Assembly (NCBI GenBank): GCA_041913505.1
Contig: JAYSFC010000036.1
Location: forward strand, 1 to 30,163
Reading direction: 5' to 3'
DNA from: JAYSFC01 sp041913505
Lineage (GTDB): Bacteria > Pseudomonadota > Gammaproteobacteria > Burkholderiales > Burkholderiaceae_C
DNA length: 30,163 nt
The translations under genes were made by a program, and so were the position numbers. Position 1 is the stretch's first letter, and the number at the start of each line of letters is the position of its first letter. The notes under the pieces are model-generated. The model did not search any database. It was not told where the DNA came from and saw only the letters and a list, made by a program, of their open reading frames with translations. This document shows, piece by piece, positions 24,865 to 30,163 of this stretch.

Positions 24865-24894
24865 AAACAGTGCCCGACCCAGGGCTTTCTGTTC
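24865..24894 (-). promoter_or_regulatory. Candidate attenuator hairpin just before asd
   Basis: On the minus strand: GAACAG, AAA, GCCC, loop TGGGTC, GGGC, A, CTGTTT, then CTTACTTTG. Inner GCCC/GGGC and outer AACAG/CTGTT stems can stack, and the tail is U-rich but broken. AGCCCT in its left arm (24886-24881) is complementary to AGGGCT at the end of the leader ORF (24952-24947), so an alternative pairing that opens this hairpin exists. Regulatory function is inference. Confidence 0.4.
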
Positions 24895-24896
24895 AC

Positions 24897-24939
24897 CCCC
24901 GGCTCGTCTAGGCCAGGGAGGGCGCACGACGATCCGGAG
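24897..24939 (-). promoter_or_regulatory. Stem-loop immediately after the leader ORF of asd
   Basis: On the minus strand CTCCGG-A-TCGTC (from 24939) pairs with GACGA-G-CCGGGG (to 24897): 11 pairs with one wobble and one A/G mismatch around a 19-base loop. It begins 5 bases after the leader stop codon. It may act as the pause or antiterminator part of an attenuation leader, or simply bring the two complementary hexamers on its flanks together. Confidence 0.45.
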
Positions 24940-24944
24940 CTGGC

Positions 24945-25046
24945 TCAGCCCTTAATGGTCGTAGTTTTGGTGATGGTTGCGCGCGCAGCCATACCGGCCA
25001 GGGTGGCGGGTGCGATGTTCAGGGCGAACGGGCGAGCGGCAAACAT
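24945..25046 (-). CDS. Candidate leader peptide of asd (33 codons, Thr/Ile/Lys-rich end)
   Basis: Not a known gene to me. ATG at 25046-25044, TGA at 24947-24945; the peptide starts MFAARPFALNIAP and ends ARATITKTTTIKG. The last 11 codons hold five Thr, two Ile and two Lys, products of the pathway fed by the next gene, asd; this recalls the thrL leader of enterobacteria. Codon choice is that of a real gene here (GCC, CTG, ATC, AAC, ACC preferred), unlike the plus-strand reading of the same DNA. An inner ATG at 24992 would give a 15-codon version. TACAAT at 25060-25055 could be a -10 box, which would place the transcript start almost at the ATG; no good -35 box is seen. Ribosome site is weak (AAGAA). 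Two hairpins follow before asd. Confidence 0.5.
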   Translation of the reverse strand: MFAARPFALNIAPATLAGMAARATITKTTTIKG

Positions 25047-25086
25047 AATTTCTTATTGTAGTGGATGGAAGTTAGAGGGCGCCATC

Positions 25087-25116
25087 CTGTCAATAAAGCG
25101 GGGCGGGGCCTATAGT
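25087..25116 (+). promoter_or_regulatory. Probable sigma-70 promoter of the diguanylate cyclase gene
   Basis: CTGTCA at 25087-25092, an 18-base spacer, then TATAGT at 25111-25116 (five of six bases match TATAAT). The start ATG lies 33 bases after the -10 box. It would be divergent from the asd leader promoter. Confidence 0.55.
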
Positions 25117-25149
25117 GGTAACCGATTGTTCAGACGCGTAGAGCCAGTG

Positions 25150-26460
25150 ATGCCCCCTTTCGCAGTTTCCACTGACGGTAGCAAGGATGGTGCGGAGTAC
25201 CTGCGCGATCTGCTGGAGCGCAACAGCGACTGGGTCTGGGAGGTGGATGCGCAGGGGCGCTACACCTATTGCTCTGCCACGGTGACGGCGCTGCTGGGGC
25301 GCACGCCCGCCGAGGTGCTGGGGCGCACACCGTTCGACTTCATGCCGCCCGCCGAGGCGCAGCGCGTGCGCCGGGAGTTCGCGGCGATCGCCGCGGCACA
25401 GCGGCCCTTCTCGGGGCTTGTGAATCGCAACGTTCTTCCGGACGGCCGCATCGTGGTGCTGGAGAGCAGTGGCGTGCCGCTCTTCGACGCCGAGGGCGAG
25501 CTGATTGGTTACCGGGGGATCGACCGCGATATCTCGACGCTGGGGGAGCGCGTGCTGCAGCTGGAGGCCGTATACGAGCAGGCCCCTGTGGCGCTGTGCA
25601 CGCTGGACCGCGACGGCGTGGTGGTGATGGGCAATCAGGCGGCGGCGAAGCTCCTGGGCCACCCGATGGAGGCGTTGCGCGGCATGCGCATCGCAGAGGT
25701 GATGCCTGCGGCTGCCGAGGCCTTGCGATCGGATTTCGCTGCCGCGGACACGGGGGCGCCGATGCCAGGCCGGGAGTTCGCCTGGAATGGCCATTGGCTC
25801 TATGAGACGCGGCACCCGCTGCGCGATGCCTGCGGCACGGTGGCGGGTCTCTCGGTGGCGTGGATGGACATCACCGCACGCAAAGAGGCCGAAGAGCGGC
25901 TTGCCGATGCCAACGACCACCTGGAGCGCTACGCCTGGCAGGACTACCTGACGGGACTCTACAACCGCCGCTACCTGGACGAGCGGCTGACCAGCGAGAT
26001 CGCCCGCGCCAGGCGCGAAGGCCAGCCGCTGTCGCTGTGCATGGCCGATGTGGATTACTTCAAGCGCTACAACGACACCCTGGGCCATCTGGCGGGCGAC
26101 GATTGCCTGCGTGCCCTGGCCCGGGTGCTGGCGCAGAGCGCTGTGCGGCCGGGCGACATGGCGAGCCGCTATGGGGGCGAGGAGTTCGTCCTCGTGCTTT
26201 TCGGCACAGACGAGGCGGGAGCGCTCGTGGTGGCCGAGCGCGTGCGCGCAAACGTTGAGGCGCTGGGCCTGCCGCACCCGTCGAGCCCGCTGGGCGTCCT
26301 CACGGTGAGCCTGGGCGTGGCCACCTGCCGGCCGGCGCTTGAAGACGGCCTGGTGGATGCCGATGCGCTGCTGCGCGCAGTGGATGGGGCGCTGTACGCT
26401 GCCAAGAATGGTGGCCGCAACCGCGTGGCGAGCGCAACCGTGCAGGGCAGGGCGCCGTAG
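25150..26460 (+). CDS. Diguanylate cyclase with two PAS domains (PAS-PAS-GGDEF)
   Basis: 436 residues. Makes the second messenger c-di-GMP from two GTP. Two PAS domains at about 17-133 (NSDWVWEVDAQGRYTYCS, GYRGIDRDIS) and 138-245 (YEQAPVALCTLDRDGVVVMGN, VAWMDITARKEAEERL) sense unknown signals. The GGDEF domain (255-430) has DYLTGLYNRRYLDE, MADVDYFKRYNDTLGHLAGD and the active motif SRYGGEEF (342-346). An inhibitory I-site RPGD at 333-336 stands five residues before it, so product feedback is expected. No membrane helix, so cytoplasmic. The frame is open from 24955, but the start is put at 25150: it follows a good promoter, and the earlier codons are rare types overlapping the asd leader. The gene is divergent from asd and convergent with leuB. 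Confidence 0.95.
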   Translation: MPPFAVSTDGSKDGAEYLRDLLERNSDWVWEVDAQGRYTYCSATVTALLGRTPAEVLGRTPFDFMPPAEAQRVRREFAAIAAAQRPFSGLVNRNVLPDGRIVVLESSGVPLFDAEGELIGYRGIDRDISTLGERVLQLEAVYEQAPVALCTLDRDGVVVMGNQAAAKLLGHPMEALRGMRIAEVMPAAAEALRSDFAAADTGAPMPGREFAWNGHWLYETRHPLRDACGTVAGLSVAWMDITARKEAEERLADANDHLERYAWQDYLTGLYNRRYLDERLTSEIARARREGQPLSLCMADVDYFKRYNDTLGHLAGDDCLRALARVLAQSAVRPGDMASRYGGEEFVLVLFGTDEAGALVVAERVRANVEALGLPHPSSPLGVLTVSLGVATCRPALEDGLVDADALLRAVDGALYAAKNGGRNRVASATVQGRAP

Positions 26461-26473
26461 GCCGCCCCGCCAG

Positions 26474-26495
26474 GGGCCGGTGGAGAGGCCGGCCC
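26474..26495. terminator. GC hairpin between the convergent cyclase and leuB genes
   Basis: GGGCCGG (26474-26480) and CCGGCCC (26489-26495) form a perfect 7-base stem with an 8-base loop. No U-run follows on either strand, so it would be a weak terminator, placed where transcripts of both directions meet. Confidence 0.4.
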
Positions 26496-26505
26496 GGTTG
26501 CTGCG

Positions 26506-27576
<1,071 letters not shown>

Positions 27577-27591
27577 GTTTGTTTGCTCTTG

Positions 27592-27646
27592 TTTTGATAG
27601 CTGCTTGCGCCCTGTTTTAGAGCGCTGCAATGGTTTTTTGCCCAAA
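27592..27646. repeat. Comamonadaceae-type intergenic repeat between leuD and leuB
   Basis: The segment starts TTTTGATAGCTGCTTGCGC, then CCTGTTTTAGAGCGCTGCA and ends TTGCCCAAAA. GCGC arms around CCTGTTTTAGA form a small hairpin. From memory, this pattern (GATAGCTGCTTGCGC ... GCGCT ... CCAAAA) is scattered between genes in many Comamonadaceae genomes; that recall was not checked. TTTGATAGC also occurs in the terminator at 16179-16186. Confidence 0.5.
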
Positions 27647-27647
27647 A

Positions 27648-28298
27648 TTAGCCCTGCATGGTGTGGCTCAGCCAGGGCTTGGTGGCCAGGCGGTGGGCCT
27701 CGAAGGCGGCGATCTTGTCCTTGTGGCGCAGCGTCAGGCCGATGTCGTCAAAGCCATTGAGCAGGCAGTAGCGGCGGAATGGCAGCACGTCGAACGCGAT
27801 CTCTTCACCCTGCGGCCGCACGATGACCTGGCGCTCCAGGTCGATGGTGAGCTGGTAGCCGGGGAAGGCGTGCACCTCGTCAAAGAGCTGGGCCACCGTG
27901 GCCTCGGGCAGCACGATGGGCAGCAGGCCGTTCTTGAAGCAGTTGTTGAAGAAGATGTCGGCGAAGCTCGGTGCGATGATGGCGCGGAAACCATACTGGT
28001 CGAGCGCCCAGGGTGCGTGCTCGCGGCTGGAGCCGCAGCCGAAGTTCTTGCGCGCGATGAGGATGGAGGCACCCTGGTAGCGCGGCTGGTTCAGCACAAA
28101 GTCGGGGTTGGGCTTGCGCGCCGATTCGGGCACGCCGGGCTCGCCCTTGTCGAGGTAGCGCCACTCGTCGAACAGGTTGGGGCCGAAGCCCGTCTTCTTG
28201 ATCGACTTGAGGAACTGCTTGGGGATGATCGCGTCGGTGTCGACGTTCTCGCGGTCCATGGGGGCCACGAGGCCCTTGTGCACGGTGAATTTCTGCAT
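27648..28298 (-). CDS. leuD: 3-isopropylmalate dehydratase small subunit
   Basis: 216 residues. With LeuC it isomerises 2-isopropylmalate to 3-isopropylmalate. MQKFTVHKGLVAPMDRENVDTDAIIPKQFL opens the swivel domain; FDEWRYL, LIARKNFGCGSSREHAPWAL (substrate-binding loop), AIIAPSFADIFFNNCFKNGLLPI and the C-terminal FDDIGLTLRHKDKI follow. Length is normal. Start ATG at 28298 has AAAGAGAC about 10 bases upstream. The gene lies 12 bases after the entericidin-like gene, which separates it from leuC. Confidence 0.99.
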   Translation of the reverse strand: MQKFTVHKGLVAPMDRENVDTDAIIPKQFLKSIKKTGFGPNLFDEWRYLDKGEPGVPESARKPNPDFVLNQPRYQGASILIARKNFGCGSSREHAPWALDQYGFRAIIAPSFADIFFNNCFKNGLLPIVLPEATVAQLFDEVHAFPGYQLTIDLERQVIVRPQGEEIAFDVLPFRRYCLLNGFDDIGLTLRHKDKIAAFEAHRLATKPWLSHTMQG

Positions 28299-28310
28299 GG
28301 TGGTGTCTCT

Positions 28311-28430
28311 TTACTTGGCGGCGCGCTCGATGGCGGAACCGGCTTTGCCGATGTCCTGGCCCATGCCCTTGACGGTGTTGCAACCGGCGAGCACGAAGGC
28401 CAGGGCGAGGAGGGCGGTGAGTTGTTTCAT
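28311..28430 (-). CDS. Entericidin A/B-family small lipoprotein
   Basis: 39 residues, too short for most gene calls. It begins MKQLTALLALAFVLAGCNTV: a type II signal peptide with lipobox LAGC and lipidated C17. The mature part VKGMGQDIGKAGSAIERAAK is amphipathic and matches the short entericidin EcnA/EcnB pattern. A strong ribosome site (CAGGAGAC) lies just before the ATG. It sits in the leu operon, 22 bases after leuC and 12 bases before leuD, so it is co-transcribed. Entericidins were described as an envelope lipoprotein toxin/antidote pair in E. coli; here only one copy is seen, so a structural or stress role is as likely. The lipoprotein call is firm; the function is not. Confidence 0.9.
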   Translation of the reverse strand: MKQLTALLALAFVLAGCNTVKGMGQDIGKAGSAIERAAK

Positions 28431-28452
28431 GGCGGGTCTCCTGGGCAGACGT

Positions 28453-29874
28453 TCAAGCGAACTGGCGCACATCCACGAAATGGCCGTGCACAGCGGCGGC
28501 GGCGGCCATGGCGGGGCTCACAAGGTGGGTGCGCCCGCCCGCGCCCTGGCGGCCTTCGAAGTTGCGGTTGGAGGTAGAGGCGCAGCGCTCACCCGGCTCC
28601 AGTCGGTCGGCGTTCATGGCCAGGCACATGGAGCAGCCGGGCTCGCGCCACTCGAAGCCCGCGGCCTTGAAGATCACATCCAGGCCCTCGCGCTCGGCCT
28701 GCTCCTTCACAAGGCCCGAGCCCGGCACGACCAGGGCCAGCTTGATGTTGGACGCCACCTTGCGGCCCAGCTTCTTGACCACGGCGGCGGCGTCGCGCAT
28801 GTCCTCGATGCGGCTGTTGGTGCACGAGCCGATGAACACCTTGTCCACGAAGATGTCGTTGAGCGGCTTGCCGGGCTCCAGGGCCATGTAGGTCAGCGCG
28901 CGCTCGATGGCGCCGCGCTTGCTCGCATCTTTTTCCTTGTCGGGGTCGGGCACGCGGGCGTCCACGCCCAGCACCATCTCCGGCGAGGTGCCCCAGGTGA
29001 CCTGCGGCACGATCTCCTCGGCGCGCAGCTCGACCACGGTGTCGAACTTCGCGTCGGCGTCGGAGTGCAGCGTCTTCCAGTAGGCCACGGCCTGGTCCCA
29101 TTCCACGCCGGTGGGCGAAAGCGGGCGGCCCTTCACGTAGTCGATGGTCTTGTCGTCCACGGCGACCAGGCCCGCGCGCGCGCCGGCCTCGATGGCCATG
29201 TTGCACACCGTCATGCGACCTTCCACCGAGAGGGCGCGGATGGCGCTGCCCGCGAACTCGATGGTGTAGCCCGTACCGCCGGCCGTGCCGATCTTGCCGA
29301 TGATGGCCAGCACGATGTCCTTGGCCGTCACGCCGGGGGCCACGGAGCCCTCCACCTTCACGAGCATGTTCTTGGCCTTCTTGGCCAGCAGGGTCTGGGT
29401 GGCCATCACGTGCTCGACCTCGCTCGTGCCGATGCCGTGCGCCAGTGCGCCGAAGGCACCATGCGTGCTGGTGTGGCTGTCGCCGCAGACCACGGTCATG
29501 CCGGGCAGCGTGGCACCGTTCTCGGGGCCGATCACGTGCACGATGCCCTGGCGCTTGGACAGGAACGGGAAGAACGCGGCCGCGCCGCTCTCGGCGATGT
29601 TCTTGTCCAGCGTGGTGATCTGTTCCTTGCTGATGGGGTCGGCGATGCCGTCGTAGCCGCGCTCCCAGCCCGTGGTGGGCGTGTTGTGGTCGGCCGTGGC
29701 CACGATGGAGCTCACGCGCCAGACCTTGCGTCCGGCCTGGCGCAGGCCTTCGAACGCCTGCGGGCTGGTCACCTCGTGCACCAGATGGCGGTCAATATAG
29801 AGGACGGAGGTGCCGTCTTCTTCGGTGTGGACGACGTGCTCGTCGAAGATCTTGTCGTACAGGGTGCGTCCCAT
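28453..29874 (-). CDS. leuC: 3-isopropylmalate dehydratase large subunit
   Basis: 473 residues, aconitase-like [4Fe-4S] protein. MGRTLYDKIFDEHVVH opens it; YIDRHLVHEVTSPQAFEGLR, CGDSHTSTHGAFGALAHGIGTSEVEHV and GGTGYTIEFAG follow. Cluster cysteines are in FIGSCTNSRIEDMR and EPGCSMCLAMN, and NFEGRQG is the C-terminal signature. The frame extends upstream to the window edge, but the ATG at 29874 is the family start, 41 bases after the LysR gene stop. First gene of leuC-ecn-leuD-leuB. Its promoter must lie within or before the lysR-type gene, because the gap is too short for a clear one. No leucine-rich leader ORF is visible there. Confidence 0.99.
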   Translation of the reverse strand: MGRTLYDKIFDEHVVHTEEDGTSVLYIDRHLVHEVTSPQAFEGLRQAGRKVWRVSSIVATADHNTPTTGWERGYDGIADPISKEQITTLDKNIAESGAAAFFPFLSKRQGIVHVIGPENGATLPGMTVVCGDSHTSTHGAFGALAHGIGTSEVEHVMATQTLLAKKAKNMLVKVEGSVAPGVTAKDIVLAIIGKIGTAGGTGYTIEFAGSAIRALSVEGRMTVCNMAIEAGARAGLVAVDDKTIDYVKGRPLSPTGVEWDQAVAYWKTLHSDADAKFDTVVELRAEEIVPQVTWGTSPEMVLGVDARVPDPDKEKDASKRGAIERALTYMALEPGKPLNDIFVDKVFIGSCTNSRIEDMRDAAAVVKKLGRKVASNIKLALVVPGSGLVKEQAEREGLDVIFKAAGFEWREPGCSMCLAMNADRLEPGERCASTSNRNFEGRQGAGGRTHLVSPAMAAAAAVHGHFVDVRQFA

Positions 29875-29915
29875 GGCAGTCTCGTTTCGTCTTTCAGGTG
29901 GGGTGGAGTTGGATT

Positions 29916-30163
29916 CTAGGCAGCGCCCGAAGTGCTGCCGGGGGTGTCTGTGCTGGCAGGGGCGGGCACAGGCAGGAGGTGCTCGACGAGCAGCCGCGCG
30001 GTCACGGGCAGTGCCTCGAAGTCGCGCGCGACCAGGCTCAGCTCGCGCTGGGCCCAGGTATCGGTGAGCGCCACGGCGCGCAGCCGGCCCACGCCGTGCA
30101 TGAGGGCGAAGGCGCGGTCGGGCAGCAGGCCCACGCCCAGGCCGTTGTCGATCATGCGGCACA
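29916..30163 (-). CDS. LysR-type transcriptional regulator (C-terminal part; runs off window)
   Basis: About 82 residues of the C-terminal effector-binding domain: CRMIDNGLGVGLLPDRAFALM, then LRAVALTDTWAQRELSLVARDFEALPVTARLLVEHLL. The pattern G(L/I)G(V/I)(G/A)LLP and the basic stretch after it are the end of the LysR substrate domain (PBP2 fold). The 5' part with the DNA-binding domain is beyond the right edge. TAG stop at 29918-29916. It is on the same strand as leuC, 41 bases upstream, so it may be co-transcribed with or regulate the leu genes; direct evidence is lacking. Confidence 0.85.
   Translation of the reverse strand, partial: CRMIDNGLGVGLLPDRAFALMHGVGRLRAVALTDTWAQRELSLVARDFEALPVTARLLVEHLLPVPAPASTDTPGSTSGAA

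Noticed and set aside
23573..24955. A 460-codon plus-strand frame opposite asd
   Set aside because: Antisense shadow of asd, with composition typical of reversed high-GC codons and no family features.
24955..25149. N-terminal extension of the diguanylate cyclase from 24955
   Set aside because: Codons there include rare types (agg, cga, ata), there is no PAS similarity, and a good promoter lies inside it at 25087-25116.
28177..29919. A 580-codon open frame on the plus strand opposite leuC/leuD
   Set aside because: It mirrors firm leuC and leuD genes in a high-GC genome, where long antisense frames are common; it is rich in His, Ala, Gly and Arg with no domain.

Overview
The window looks like the chromosome of a betaproteobacterium of the Comamonadaceae (Acidovorax, Comamonas, Diaphorobacter or Alicycliphilus type). 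The evidence is the high GC content, the protein flavour, a FimV with the Burkholderiales layout, an entericidin-like gene inside the leu operon, and the block leuC-leuD-leuB / asd-fimV-truA-trpF-trpB-trpA-accD, whose order also resembles the Pseudomonas leu-asd-fimV-truA-trpF-accD region. The genus assignment is inference; no rRNA or marker gene was compared.

Left part, about 1 to 14900, minus strand: the start of lysS at the edge, then a polysaccharide (LPS O-chain or trisaccharide) cluster transcribed right to left. In transcription order it holds a WbpM-type 4,6-dehydratase, a WbpA-type dehydrogenase, WbpB/WlbA, WbpD/WlbB and WbpE/WlbC, then an insert (methyltransferase, Wzx-like flippase, glycosyltransferase), then an intrinsic terminator and an AT-rich promoter-like gap, then a WbpI/WlbD-type 2-epimerase, a glycosyltransferase, a methyltransferase, an ArnB/PglE-like aminotransferase and a small phosphoglycosyl transferase. 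Together these encode a complete route from UDP-GlcNAc to UDP-2,3-diacetamido-2,3-dideoxy-mannuronate, plus a second route to a 4-amino-4,6-dideoxy-HexNAc that may be methylated. No Wzy polymerase is visible. The core gene order matches, from memory, the Bordetella wlb (band A trisaccharide) locus. Almost every junction is a 4-base stop/start overlap.

Middle, about 14900 to 24850: a LON-substrate-binding-domain protein (minus), a divergent YggT-family membrane protein (plus), and a very strong bidirectional terminator. The minus-strand housekeeping run asd, fimV, truA, trpF, trpB, trpA, accD follows, tightly packed from fimV to trpA.

Right part, about 24850 to 30163: a 308-base gap between asd and a divergent PAS-PAS-GGDEF diguanylate cyclase. 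On the asd strand this gap carries a 33-codon ORF ending in Thr/Ile/Lys-rich codons (ATITKTTTIKG), followed by two hairpins. It looks like a threonine/isoleucine/lysine-sensing attenuation leader for asd, and is the most interesting candidate for something undescribed here. Beyond it lie leuB, leuD, a small entericidin-type lipoprotein gene, leuC and the 3' end of a LysR-type regulator gene, all minus strand.
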